This document shows positions 47,866 through 58,204 of a stretch of DNA of 64,000 nt, piece by piece (position 1 is the first letter of the stretch; each line of letters begins with the position of its first letter). Source of the stretch: Sporosarcina sp. (GTDB lineage Bacteria > Bacillota > Bacilli > Bacillales_A > Planococcaceae); NCBI GenBank assembly GCA_029263895.1, contig JARIDO010000040.1, forward strand, positions 29,799 through 93,798. The letters run 5' to 3'. The notes under the pieces are model-generated. The model was not told the DNA's origin. It did not search any database and saw only the letters and a list, made by a program, of their open reading frames with translations. The position numbers and the translations under genes are program-made.

Positions 47866-48123
47866 ATGAAAACAGAAATCCTTAAAAACAAGAAATGGTT
47901 AAAAGTCGGAGCAGCAGCATTTATGTCAGTAACTATGTTAGCAGCATGTGGTGATGGAGAGGACGATGATGTAGATCTAATTACTCCACCTGAAGATGTG
48001 AATGAAAATGATGGTACAGAATCAGATGTAGATGTTGACATGGAAGTACCAAATGAAGATGAACAAAATCAAGATACTGAACAAGACCCAAAACAAGACA
48101 CAGAACAAGACAGTTCTAAATAA
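47866..48123 (+). CDS. Small acidic lipoprotein
   Basis: An 85-residue protein with a basic N-terminus, a hydrophobic helix and lipobox LAAC (Cys at about 28), so probably a surface lipoprotein. The mature part is almost entirely Asp, Glu, Asn and Gln, with short repeats of the kind EQD, and should be disordered and strongly negative. A GGAGG ribosome site precedes the ATG. I do not recognise a family. It lies alone between two terminators. Confidence 0.75.
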   Translation: MKTEILKNKKWLKVGAAAFMSVTMLAACGDGEDDDVDLITPPEDVNENDGTESDVDVDMEVPNEDEQNQDTEQDPKQDTEQDSSK

Positions 48124-48152
48124 TTGTCTATAATAGTTTTCTCTTCATAAAT

Positions 48153-48195
48153 TCAAAACGCGAAGGAAATGAAAATTCATTTCCTTCGCGTTTTA
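48153..48195. terminator. Bidirectional terminator, lipoprotein gene and pbuX
   Basis: Perfect AAAACGCGAAGGAAATGA / TCATTTCCTTCGCGTTTT hairpin between convergent genes. Confidence 0.9.
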
Positions 48196-48239
48196 TTTGC
48201 TATCAGATAGCATTATATGCAACCAATAAATTGCATAGT

Positions 48240-50116
<1,877 letters not shown>

Positions 50117-50157
50117 TTATTGTTCCTCCTTATATGATTACGGTCAAAGGAACATAA

Positions 50158-50222
50158 AAGAAGCCCGATGACCGTGCATCCAATCAAATCCATGAGTGGA
50201 GCAAAGTCATCCGGGCTTTTCG
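50158..50222 (-). terminator. Attenuator hairpin of the guanine riboswitch
   Basis: Minus-strand AAGCCCGGATGAC / GGTCATCGGGCTT long hairpin followed by CTTTTATG, between the aptamer and xpt. Confidence 0.75.
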
Positions 50223-50280
50223 TCCGAAATAAATTAAAAGAGTTCATACATATTTTATGTATGATGCTTTTACTACAATG

Positions 50281-50352
50281 CTACCCATAGTCGATTCATT
50301 TACGGTGAATCGGTAGAAACTTGTGGGCCATATCCCCACCTTTATATGAGTG
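50281..50352 (-). ncRNA. Guanine-sensing purine riboswitch of xpt-pbuX
   Basis: The minus strand shows the purine aptamer almost base for base: closing stem ACTCATA / TATGGGT, the core AGTTTCTACC, loops GATATGG and CCGTAAAT, and GACTATGGG. The key specificity base is C in GACTAT, which selects guanine over adenine. An attenuator hairpin follows, so guanine should terminate transcription. Confidence 0.96.
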
Positions 50353-50372
50353 AATGCTATTAGAATATTACA

Positions 50373-50400
50373 AGTATAGCACGCGTAAATGATTCTACAA
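50373..50400 (-). promoter_or_regulatory. Promoter of xpt-pbuX
   Basis: Minus strand TTGTAG, 16-base spacer, extended -10 TGC-TATACT, about 20 bases before the aptamer. Confidence 0.6.
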
Positions 50401-50599
50401 TAGAAAATAGTTATCATTTTGTGAACATCCACCGTTCGAACTATGCTTGTGTGTGAATCGATAAAATTATACCAACACTAGCTTTTCGTTTCCAATTCTT
50501 AAAATACTCTCATTAATTCCAATTTCATTTCTAACGAATACAATTGTGTTATTATTTATGAATAACTAAATCTATGCTAAGTAAATTGGAGGCATTTCG

Positions 50600-51829
50600 T
50601 TGAAAGATCTACAACCTATACACACAACACGCAATTTAAGATTCAAAAAAGAAACATGGATTCTCCTTCTCGGAATCATTTTTATGGCCTCAACTCTACG
50701 CTCACCTCTAACAGGTGTCGGCCCTATCGTTTCAACCATTCGTAGTGATTTAGCCATTTCAAATGTGTTAGCGGGTTTTATCACAACTATTCCTTTACTC
50801 GCTTTTGCAATCTTGTCTCCATTCGCACCTAAAATCTCACGTAAATTGGGATTACAGTCTACAATATTTTACTCTCTCATTTTATTAACAGCTGGTATAT
50901 TGATTCGTTCATTTGGCAATACGCCAAGCCTATTCATCGGAACTTTTTTATTAGGTCTTGCGATTGCATTTGGTAATGTATTATTACCAAGCATCATCAA
51001 ACTTAACTTCCCACTACAAATTGGATTGATGACTGGCATATACACAGTTTCTATGAACTTATCTTCTGCAATCTCTGCTGGTATTACGGCTCCATTATCC
51101 AACACTGCTACATTAGGTTGGCAAGGCGCTTTAGGTATCTGGGCGGCTTTATCATTCATCGCACTACTTGTTTGGTTACCGCAACTTAAAAATGGTCGTG
51201 GAGCCATTAAATCATCAACTACCCATAAAACCGCTTCATCAAAACAAGTCATTTGGAAGTCACCTTTGGCTTGGAGTATTACGTTCTTTATGGGATTACA
51301 ATCGTTAATATTTTATACAACCGCTGCTTGGATTCCAGAAGTACTAAAATCTCAAGGGATGTCTGGTGAAAGTGCGGGCTGGTCGCTTTCACTTCTTCAA
51401 CTGGCTCAGTTACCAATGACATTTATTATTCCAATTATCGCAGATAAAATGAAAAACCAACGTATAATTGTAATCGTGGTAACACTCTTTTATCTTGCAG
51501 GTTTTACAGGTATCCTATCCGGAAGTACCGCTTTAATTCCCTTATCAATGATTCTTATGGGAATTGCAGGTGGCGCTAGCTTCGGTCTTGCGATGATGTT
51601 CTTTGCATTACGGACGCATACACCACAAGAATCAGCAGAGCTTTCGGGTCTTGCACAATCATTTGGCTACTTATTCGCGGCAATTGGTCCAGTACTCTTT
51701 GGATTTTTACACGACGTTTCACTAGGATGGAAAGTCCCAATGGGCATTCTCTTCACATCAGCAATTCTCTTATTCCTCGCTGGAATGAAAGCAGGAAAAA
51801 GAGAATACATTTTCCCTAAATTAGACTAA
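50600..51829 (+). CDS. MFS transporter, CynX/NimT type
   Basis: Twelve-helix major facilitator. The 409-residue protein has the subfamily's early motif LRSPLTGVGPIV after helix 1 and a central cytoplasmic loop near residues 200-215. The family includes cyanate and 2-nitroimidazole transporters; the actual substrate is unknown. The start is a TTG, backed by GGAGG seven bases upstream. It is divergent from xpt and ends in its own terminator. No linked enzyme hints at a substrate. Confidence 0.85.
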   Translation: MKDLQPIHTTRNLRFKKETWILLLGIIFMASTLRSPLTGVGPIVSTIRSDLAISNVLAGFITTIPLLAFAILSPFAPKISRKLGLQSTIFYSLILLTAGILIRSFGNTPSLFIGTFLLGLAIAFGNVLLPSIIKLNFPLQIGLMTGIYTVSMNLSSAISAGITAPLSNTATLGWQGALGIWAALSFIALLVWLPQLKNGRGAIKSSTTHKTASSKQVIWKSPLAWSITFFMGLQSLIFYTTAAWIPEVLKSQGMSGESAGWSLSLLQLAQLPMTFIIPIIADKMKNQRIIVIVVTLFYLAGFTGILSGSTALIPLSMILMGIAGGASFGLAMMFFALRTHTPQESAELSGLAQSFGYLFAAIGPVLFGFLHDVSLGWKVPMGILFTSAILLFLAGMKAGKREYIFPKLD

Positions 51830-51833
51830 AATG

Positions 51834-51880
51834 TAAAATACGCTACCGTTCCTTTTAAAAAGGATGGTAGCGTATTTTCT
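51834..51880 (+). terminator. Terminator after the MFS gene
   Basis: AAAATACGCTACC / GGTAGCGTATTTT hairpin with inner pairing; works in both orientations. Confidence 0.88.
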
Positions 51881-51917
51881 ACTATGTCGTACATTCAAGA
51901 TAATGTATTCAAGCCAG

Positions 51918-52682
51918 CTAGTTACGACTCAACTCGATTGCCAATACAATCGGACAATGATCACTACCTAAAATATGTGCATCGATTTCTGCGCTTATTA
52001 AATACGGTTCCAAAGCTTTAGACGTAAGAAAATAATCGATTCGCCAACCAATATTGCGTTCACGTACGTTGGACATATAGGACCACCATGTAAAAGCACC
52101 TTCCTGATTAGGCGAAAAGTGACGATAGGTATCTATAAAACCCATCTCTAATAATGCTGACATTTTTCCTCGTTCCTCTATAGTAAAACCTGAATTCCCT
52201 CTATTTGACTTTGCATTTCGTATATCAATGTCTTGATGTGCGACATTCATATCGCCACAAAAAATAACTGGTTTTATTTTCTCCAATTGATTTAAATAAA
52301 TAAACATCTCTTGTTCCCATTCAAGTCGGAAAGTCAGTCGAGCCAGATCCCTTTGTGAATTAGGAGAATAAACATTCACAACATAAAATTCAGGATATTC
52401 TAATGTTAGAATACGACCTTCATCCTCAGCATCCTTATCTCCAACCCCATATTTAACAGTTAAAGGTTTTTCTTTTGTAAATACTGCTGTTCCCGAATAC
52501 CCTTTTTTCAGAGCATAATTCCAATATTGATAATACCCCTTTAAAGCTAAGTCAATCTGTCCATCTTGTAATTTTGTCTCTTGAATACAAAAAATATCCG
52601 CATCTACCTCTTCAAAATAGTCCAAAAAACCTTTTTTCACACATGCACGTAACCCATTAACATTCCAAGAAACAAGTTTCAT
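51918..52682 (-). CDS. exoA: Exodeoxyribonuclease III / AP endonuclease
   Basis: Cuts DNA at abasic sites in base-excision repair and has 3'-5' exonuclease activity. The 254-residue protein has the complete fold: SWNVNGLRA, metal-binding Glu35 in IQETKLQ, FCGDMNVAHQDIDIRN and the C-terminal GSDHCPI with the catalytic histidine. Length equals B. subtilis ExoA within two residues. Confidence 0.96.
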   Translation of the reverse strand: MKLVSWNVNGLRACVKKGFLDYFEEVDADIFCIQETKLQDGQIDLALKGYYQYWNYALKKGYSGTAVFTKEKPLTVKYGVGDKDAEDEGRILTLEYPEFYVVNVYSPNSQRDLARLTFRLEWEQEMFIYLNQLEKIKPVIFCGDMNVAHQDIDIRNAKSNRGNSGFTIEERGKMSALLEMGFIDTYRHFSPNQEGAFTWWSYMSNVRERNIGWRIDYFLTSKALEPYLISAEIDAHILGSDHCPIVLAIELSRN

Positions 52683-52715
52683 TTATATAATTTCCTTTCA
52701 TTGTGTGATCCACTA

Positions 52716-52748
52716 GTTACTCAATGCTAATAGTTAGCAGTTAGTAAC
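52716..52748. repeat. Inverted repeat before exoA
   Basis: GTTACT-CAA-TGCTAA and TTAGCA-GTT-AGTAAC flank a three-base loop; 12 of 15 positions pair. There is no T run, so it could be a protein-binding site or a processed hairpin between the oxidoreductase gene and exoA. Confidence 0.5.
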
Positions 52749-52753
52749 AACCC

Positions 52754-53869
52754 TCATAAAATTGCTTGTGTCACATCGTAAAGAGCTAAATCAATGTCTA
52801 CTTCTTGTTTTAAAGCAAGCTTTGCCAATTGTAGACCTAGAAAAGGCCCTACCGTCAAACCTGAAGCTCCTAATCCATTCGCCAACACAATACCTTCAAG
52901 TGTAGGTACTCTCCCTATAACAGGCAAAAAACCCGGAGTGTATGGACGATAACCAACACGAAACTCACTAACTGCAGCATCACTTAATCCTGGCGCAACA
53001 TCCAACGCCTTATCTAATAGTTCGTGCATACCACTTGCAGTCACGCGTTGGTCAAACTCCATATTATCTTCATGGGTTGCCCCCGCTACTATCCGCCCTT
53101 CATCAAAAGCTAACACGTATTGATCTGACGGTGGCATAATAACAGGCCAATTCCCTGTCTCTTCATTACTTAGCTTCAAGTGTAAAATTTGCGCTTTCTG
53201 TCCTTTCACTTGAAAATCAACGCCGATTTCACGAAGTAATTCACCCGCCCAAGCACCTGCCGTCACAATTACCGTATTCGCTTCATATTTTACATCGCCC
53301 ACTTTTACACCAGTTACAACATTTGCTTGTTTTTGAATCTCAGCAGAGCCTTTTATGAATACAGCACCATGTTGTTGCGCTGCATGAGAGAGTGCATTCC
53401 TTAATGCTCTACCATCTACCCTTGCAGCACCGCCTATCCAAACCGAAGAGAAATCTTGCGCCAAAGGTTTAAACAAATTAGACGTTTGTTTTGCATCTAA
53501 TGAATAAATATCTCCCATCTCAGGCGCATCTTCCCGTCTTGCTATCGCCCGCTCCATAATTTTTTCTAATTTTTGCTTATCAGTATGTATTGCTAATGCC
53601 CCTACCTTACGATAACCTGTTTCTTTTTGTCCATCTTGCTCTAATTGACTTATCAACGAATCATAGTAAGCAGCGCCTGATTTAGCTAAGCTATACCACG
53701 CTTTGTTTCTGCGTTGCGAAATCCAAGGACATATAATTCCTGCTGCTGCATCAGTTGCTTGTCCTTCATCTTGACGATCAATAACAATTACATTGGCTCC
53801 ACTCTTAGCTAGATGATAAGCTGTCGAGCTACCTAAAATCCCTGCACCAATAACAATGTACTTATCCAA
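52754..53869 (-). CDS. FAD-dependent D-amino acid/glycine oxidase family protein
   Basis: Flavoprotein of the DAO superfamily that oxidises an amine or amino acid. The 371-residue protein has the N-terminal FAD motif GAGILGSS, an IVTAGAWAGELL segment and the C-terminal GYRPYTPGFLPVIG plus GLGASGLTVGP flavin-contact motifs. Closest in character to DadA- or SoxA-like single-domain oxidoreductases. Substrate cannot be assigned; no linked catabolic genes. Confidence 0.87.
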   Translation of the reverse strand: MDKYIVIGAGILGSSTAYHLAKSGANVIVIDRQDEGQATDAAAGIICPWISQRRNKAWYSLAKSGAAYYDSLISQLEQDGQKETGYRKVGALAIHTDKQKLEKIMERAIARREDAPEMGDIYSLDAKQTSNLFKPLAQDFSSVWIGGAARVDGRALRNALSHAAQQHGAVFIKGSAEIQKQANVVTGVKVGDVKYEANTVIVTAGAWAGELLREIGVDFQVKGQKAQILHLKLSNEETGNWPVIMPPSDQYVLAFDEGRIVAGATHEDNMEFDQRVTASGMHELLDKALDVAPGLSDAAVSEFRVGYRPYTPGFLPVIGRVPTLEGIVLANGLGASGLTVGPFLGLQLAKLALKQEVDIDLALYDVTQAIL

Positions 53870-53879
53870 TTCCCTTCAC

Positions 53880-54120
53880 ACTCACTTACGCTTTTTTTCT
53901 ATCATACCAGTATTTTGTTACCGTGAAAAAGACTATGCATACCTGCTCCCCAGGTAAAGGTGTTCCGGTATAATTTTAGACACAAAGTAAAATGGTATCA
54001 TTCGTTAACTTTTTCATATTTTCAGCTTCAACATCAACAATTCCTTTTCATTAGCTATTAATCTAAAATAATCATCAATCATCATTCAAAATACGGATAC
54101 ATGCACTCATTTCCAATAAA
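53880..54120. other. Intergenic stretch without recognised gene
   Basis: About 240 AT-rich bases between the oxidoreductase gene and the Spo0E-like gene terminator. I see only a small ACCTG/CAGGT hairpin near 53941-53955 and no reading frame with a ribosome site. Confidence 0.5.
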
Positions 54121-54121
54121 T

Positions 54122-54155
54122 TAAAAAACCAACCTTCATATAGACAGGTTGGCTC
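54122..54155 (-). terminator. Terminator after the Spo0E-like gene
   Basis: Minus-strand CCAACCT / AGGTTGG hairpin followed by six T residues. Confidence 0.82.
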
Positions 54156-54182
54156 ATTTAGCTCTATAATTTTAAAACAGTT

Positions 54183-54353
54183 TTAGCTTGCATTAGGTAT
54201 TCCTTGATACTGATTAATCAGTTGATCTAAATCTTGGCTACATGCAACGACACATGGATGTGTATATCCGTGCATTGAAGCAACATAATACATTTCACTT
54301 TGTTTAACTTTTATTAATTGTTCCAAAGACTCTTTATTTAATGCCTGACCCAC
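54183..54353 (-). CDS. Spo0E-like aspartyl-phosphate phosphatase
   Basis: A 56-codon gene starting at GTG 54353, supported by GGAGG exactly seven bases upstream and a terminator downstream. The product forms two helices: ESLEQLIKVKQSEMYYVA and the second with the family motif SQDLDQLINQYQ. The SQxLD signature is the one that defines Spo0E/YnzD/YisI phosphatases that dephosphorylate Spo0A~P and delay sporulation. The loop HPCVVACS carries two cysteines, unusual for the family. Target inferred, not shown. Confidence 0.72.
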   Translation of the reverse strand: MGQALNKESLEQLIKVKQSEMYYVASMHGYTHPCVVACSQDLDQLINQYQGIPNAS

Positions 54354-54523
54354 TTTAGCTCCTCCAGTTCTTCATATAATTAGCAAATGAATTTCAACGT
54401 TCATAATTGCAAGCAACTTTTAAAGTCTACCTTACTTGATATGAAAATTATGTCGGTTTATGGCAAAAATGCGACTTGTCATCAAATTGTCACATATGCA
54501 ACCTTTTTTTTGGTTCTAATTAG

Positions 54524-54568
54524 AAAAACGGATTGCGCATCCTCCTAATTTGGATGCGCAATCCGCTA
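54524..54568 (-). terminator. Terminator after the YhcN-like gene
   Basis: Perfect 14-base stem CGGATTGCGCATCC / GGATGCGCAATCCG followed by TTTTTC on the minus strand. Confidence 0.88.
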
Positions 54569-54576
54569 CTATCAAG

Positions 54577-55089
54577 TTACTTATTTGTTGTTGGAAATAC
54601 CCTTTCCATCGCCTCTGAAAACTCTTCAAAAAAACCTTCTATCGGTTCACCCGAATCAACCTTTTCTCTGTAGCCCTGTAGTCTTTCAACAAAATCAGGG
54701 TTAACTGAGACATACACGTTTTCAACTGATGCATCCGTTGATTTAACTTTTTCAGTAACTTGATTTTCAAGTTCCGTTGTTGTTTCTGTAACCGCCTTAT
54801 CGCTCATAACTACAGCAACATAGGCATTTTCATCTGTAACTAATACCGTTGCACTTTCGACATCTGGTAATTCTGCAATCTTATCTGCTGCTTCATCAGC
54901 CGCTTCAACTTTTGTATCTGCAGATGTTCCTTCCGGTTTACCCTTATCGGTATTTCCTTCAGGAGTTGCTTCATTTGAATTTTCAATTGGCGTATTGTCC
55001 TTCGGCGTCTCGGTAACTTTCTTTGAACCACAGCCCATTGTAAAAATTGCAACTACAAAAATAAGCATTATAAGCGTTGTCTTTTTCAT
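54577..55089 (-). CDS. YhcN/YlaJ family spore lipoprotein
   Basis: A 170-residue lipoprotein with a signal sequence and lipobox (Cys at about 20), an Asn/Thr/Pro-rich linker to about residue 60, and a C-terminal domain with ADKIAELPDVESATVLVTDENAYVAV, typical of the YhcN/YlaJ family found in the spore inner membrane. Role in germination or outgrowth is known only loosely. The ATG at 55089 has AGGAGG about six bases upstream; upstream in-frame starts have none. Confidence 0.85.
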   Translation of the reverse strand: MKKTTLIMLIFVVAIFTMGCGSKKVTETPKDNTPIENSNEATPEGNTDKGKPEGTSADTKVEAADEAADKIAELPDVESATVLVTDENAYVAVVMSDKAVTETTTELENQVTEKVKSTDASVENVYVSVNPDFVERLQGYREKVDSGEPIEGFFEEFSEAMERVFPTTNK

Positions 55090-55155
55090 TATGTTCCTCC
55101 TTCTTGGTGTATTCACAACAAGTGTGCCCAAAAAGAATAGATTTAATAAAAAAAT

Positions 55156-55632
55156 TTAGCCAAACAAAAAACCAAGATTGATGAGTAATAGACATGAGAT
55201 TACAATACCCATGCTAGAATATATTAAGTAATGACTCGTTTTCATACCAATAGCTCCCGACAAGTAACACGTAATATGTCGCATTCCGGGTATAAAAAAA
55301 CCAATCATAACAGTCCAAGCACCGTATTTTTCGAACCAATTCTCCACTATTGTTAAACGTTTTTGTGACAAACTAATCCACTTTCCATATTTCCTAAGTA
55401 AAACTCTTCCGAACTTCTTACCTAACAAATGTGTAAAAAATGTACCTGCAAGAACACCAGACATCACAAATATAATTGTTGCGAAATAGTTCAATAAACC
55501 ATCTGAAGCTAAGTGACCAATAAAAAGTATGACTGGTTCATCCGGTACTGGTAAGCCAAATAATCCGAGTGCAAATATTATGAAAACCGCAGCATACTTA
55601 TAATTCATAAGCAATTCTGAAAGTGTATCCAT
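55156..55632 (-). CDS. ybfM: DedA family membrane protein, YbfM-like
   Basis: Membrane protein of the DedA (SNARE-associated) family, some members of which are lipid flippases. The 158-residue product has the FGLPVPDEPVILFIG re-entrant segment and FIPGMRHITCYLSGAIGM with the conserved arginine. It is short for DedA but equals the 157-residue YbfM encoded between pssA and psd in B. subtilis, so it is complete rather than truncated. It lies 44 bases after pssA. Confidence 0.88.
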   Translation of the reverse strand: MDTLSELLMNYKYAAVFIIFALGLFGLPVPDEPVILFIGHLASDGLLNYFATIIFVMSGVLAGTFFTHLLGKKFGRVLLRKYGKWISLSQKRLTIVENWFEKYGAWTVMIGFFIPGMRHITCYLSGAIGMKTSHYLIYSSMGIVISCLLLINLGFLFG

Positions 55633-55676
55633 TTCTCAAACCCACCCTACGCTAGATTTTAAAGGTGTGTAATGTT

Positions 55677-56210
55677 TTACACTTTTGTTATTCGAATCGT
55701 ACTTACCATAAGTAAACCCAATATGAACATTAAAATTGCATAAACAAATGATGGAATAAAACTCACAAAAAAGAAACTAATTACTAAAATAACACCTGCT
55801 GCTGTAATTGGTAAACCACAGAAAACTCCGTCGAAGTCAGTAATATTATACCGAGCTAACCTCACTGCACCTGCAAGAATATAAAAAATTGTCACAGCTG
55901 CCCCTAGAAATGATAAATCATGAAAAACAGATTGGTATAATAACAATGAAGGTGCAATACCGAATGATACAATATCAGATAATGAATCCAATTCCTTACC
56001 AAATGCTGATTCAACATTTAAATGTCTTGCAACCATTCCGTCAAACCGATCGAACAAAGCTGCAATTAATAGAAAAACGATACTCCAATGGAAAAAACCT
56101 TTTAAAATAAGCATTAACGCCATAATACTGAAACTTAAATTTAATAATGTGAGCACATTCGCCATTTGGGCTCGAATTTTAGTATAATCAAAATGTCGGG
56201 ATAGAAACAT
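55677..56210 (-). CDS. pssA: CDP-diacylglycerol-serine O-phosphatidyltransferase
   Basis: Makes phosphatidylserine from CDP-diacylglycerol and serine. The 177-residue membrane protein has the full CDP-alcohol phosphotransferase motif DxxDGxxARx8GxxxDxxxD between Asp54 and Asp79, and about six membrane helices. It is divergently transcribed from psd, whose product decarboxylates its product. Confidence 0.95.
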   Translation of the reverse strand: MFLSRHFDYTKIRAQMANVLTLLNLSFSIMALMLILKGFFHWSIVFLLIAALFDRFDGMVARHLNVESAFGKELDSLSDIVSFGIAPSLLLYQSVFHDLSFLGAAVTIFYILAGAVRLARYNITDFDGVFCGLPITAAGVILVISFFFVSFIPSFVYAILMFILGLLMVSTIRITKV

Positions 56211-56263
56211 GACAAAACTCCTTACTCGCTTTTTAGTATTATTTTGGACAAAGGAATGAGAAT

Positions 56264-57043
56264 ATGAGAAAAACTTTACTGAAATATTTTGTTGAACTAA
56301 CAGGACACCCTATTTCTTCTTCACTACTTAAAAAGTTTGCTACTTCAAATATTAGTAAACCATTAGTGAAACCATTTTCAAAAACATTTCACATTAATGA
56401 AAGTGAAATGAAACTACCTATAACAGCGTATCCAAGTCTACATTCATTTTTCACTAGAGAATTAAACGAACAAGCTAGAAAAATTGACGAGCGTTCTACA
56501 ATGTTAACATCTCCAGTTGATGGAATTATTAATGGCTTTGGGAAAATTAGTAAAGATCAGACTTTTTTAATTAAAAACCATCTCTATGATTTAAACAGTG
56601 TAATTGGTAACCCAACAATTGCTAATTTATATCTTGATGGTTACTATTTCATTCTATACTTATCACCTAGCCATTATCACCGAATTCACGCACCAATAAA
56701 CGGAAAACTGGTTACGCAATATACGTTAGGTGGAAAGTCTTATCCAGTAAATAATACAGGATTAAAATGGGGAAATCAACCGTTCTCGACGAATTTCCGT
56801 TCAATTTCTAACTATGAAACGGATCACGGTAAAGTCGCAGTTGTTAAGGTTGGTGCATTAAATATAAATAGTATTGTCACACATCAACACGTTGGAGATC
56901 AGTGTCTTAAAGGTCAGGAACTTGGTTACTTCTCTTTTGGTTCGACTGTAATACTGTTTGTAGAGAAATCACCTACCTTCAAAACATTAGTTAGAGATCA
57001 AACAGAAGTTAAAATGGGCGAACCCATTGGAACCTGGGTTTAA
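56264..57043 (+). CDS. psd: Phosphatidylserine decarboxylase proenzyme
   Basis: Pyruvoyl enzyme converting phosphatidylserine to phosphatidylethanolamine. The 259-residue proenzyme has the self-cleavage site FGST with Ser227 as the future pyruvoyl group, the catalytic-dyad region SPVDG (Asp86) and SHYHRIHAP (His142). The mature alpha subunit would be only 33 residues. It faces away from pssA across a 53-base gap, so the two genes may share a control region. Confidence 0.96.
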   Translation: MRKTLLKYFVELTGHPISSSLLKKFATSNISKPLVKPFSKTFHINESEMKLPITAYPSLHSFFTRELNEQARKIDERSTMLTSPVDGIINGFGKISKDQTFLIKNHLYDLNSVIGNPTIANLYLDGYYFILYLSPSHYHRIHAPINGKLVTQYTLGGKSYPVNNTGLKWGNQPFSTNFRSISNYETDHGKVAVVKVGALNINSIVTHQHVGDQCLKGQELGYFSFGSTVILFVEKSPTFKTLVRDQTEVKMGEPIGTWV

Positions 57044-57079
57044 TAGTTGTTAGATTGTCAGTACTATTAAAATTCACAT

Positions 57080-57120
57080 AAAACGCAAAAACCTAATGAA
57101 CAGGTTTTTGCGTTTTATTT
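57080..57120. terminator. Terminator between psd and the MerR-type gene
   Basis: AACGCAAAAACCT / AGGTTTTTGCGTT hairpin followed by TTATTTCTT on the plus strand. Confidence 0.85.
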
Positions 57121-57146
57121 CTTAAAATTATATTTACTTTTTAAAA

Positions 57147-58046
57147 TTAAATGATTTTCTCAATCGTGTCAGTTACATGAATTGCAGCCAGTTTTTTTCC
57201 GGATGCAAATTCAACACCGCCTGGCCCACCTAAATAAAATTGAATTTCATTGTTTTCCATTGCAAAAGAGTCCAGTTCATCTAAGAGCTGCGGATTTTTC
57301 TTGAATGGCATTTCGGTAACGGCAGATAGCAAAACTTTTTCAGGTTTTAATTTCGTTACTAGTGCTTCAATCGAACCTGCTGCTGGAGATGCACCAATTA
57401 AGATAGTTCTCCAACCTTTCATCATAAATTGAAGAAGAATAATATGTAATGGTATCTCATGTCTTTCATAAGGTAAACAAGCGCCTAAAATAAGTGGAGC
57501 GTCTGGACTTGATTGATGTGAGCGACGAAGTTGGACTAAAAAATCACGAACAATTAGGCTCGCCACTGATTCTTGAAATTCATCCCAACGACCACTTCCC
57601 CATAAGTATCCAACTTCTAGCATAAATGGTTGAACAACAATTTTTAAAAATCGTGCTAATCCATATTCGAGATGTGCTTGTTGAAGGATAGCATTCATTT
57701 CTAATTCATCACATTGCTCGCCTTCAACGAGCAACTTCAAAACGTATGAATCCAAATCTTTTGTTTGTCTTAAATCAGAATTATGAACTACTTTTTCAAT
57801 TACTATATTTTCTTGTTTTACTATTTCAGCCGCCTGTTTAATTGAATAGCCTTGCTCTGTCAACGTCAAAGCACTTAAAATGAGATTAATATCTCTGTCA
57901 TCATATCTTCTATATCCATTTGCTAATCTAATTGGTTGAACCAGTTTGTATCGTTCTTCCCATTTTCGAATAACCTGTTTGGACAAATTGGTCATCTCTG
58001 AAACTTGTTGAATAGAATAGAAACTGCGAGTCCCTAAACTTGTCAT
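57147..58046 (-). CDS. MerR-family regulator with cobalamin-binding domain (LitR/CarH-like)
   Basis: Likely light- or B12-responsive repressor. The 299-residue protein has an N-terminal MerR winged helix (SIQQVSEMTNLSKQVIRKWEER, GYRRYDDRDI), a helical cap domain (about 90-175) and a Rossmann-like B12 domain (about 184-299). The lower-ligand histidine is kept (His196 in YERHEIP), but in the cap motif Wx9EH (Trp149, Glu159) the last residue is Ser160. The ATG at 58046 follows AAAGG at nine bases. The photolyase gene lies 2.5 kb away, fitting LitR/CarH clusters. Confidence 0.88.
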   Translation of the reverse strand: MTSLGTRSFYSIQQVSEMTNLSKQVIRKWEERYKLVQPIRLANGYRRYDDRDINLILSALTLTEQGYSIKQAAEIVKQENIVIEKVVHNSDLRQTKDLDSYVLKLLVEGEQCDELEMNAILQQAHLEYGLARFLKIVVQPFMLEVGYLWGSGRWDEFQESVASLIVRDFLVQLRRSHQSSPDAPLILGACLPYERHEIPLHIILLQFMMKGWRTILIGASPAAGSIEALVTKLKPEKVLLSAVTEMPFKKNPQLLDELDSFAMENNEIQFYLGGPGGVEFASGKKLAAIHVTDTIEKII

Positions 58047-58094
58047 CTTCGTCATCCTTTCAGCAATCAGTCAAAGCTTCTTATTTATCGGTAA

Positions 58095-58124
58095 TCTTTT
58101 ACAGTTAGACATACATTATACAAT
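58095..58124. promoter_or_regulatory. Overlapping divergent promoter region
   Basis: ATTATACAAT reads TATAAT on the minus strand and TACAAT on the plus strand, so the -10 boxes of the regulator gene and the membrane-protein gene may overlap. A TTTACA lies 15 bases before the plus-strand box. This arrangement would let one bound protein control both. Confidence 0.35.
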
Positions 58125-58204
58125 AGTTTTTCATAAATAAATAGAACTTTAAAGTTGAGGTTCTTTTTCAATACACACAGTACAAAATGAAGGAGCTGAG
58201 ACAA

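Noticed and set aside
52754..53869. Glycine oxidase ThiO assignment
   Set aside because: No thiamine genes nearby and no residue distinguishes ThiO from other DAO-family enzymes.
53930..54010. Possible insertion-sequence end (TAGACACAAAGTAAAATGG region) after the FAD oxidoreductase gene
   Set aside because: No transposase remnant, no matching second end and no target duplication; the resemblance is from memory only.
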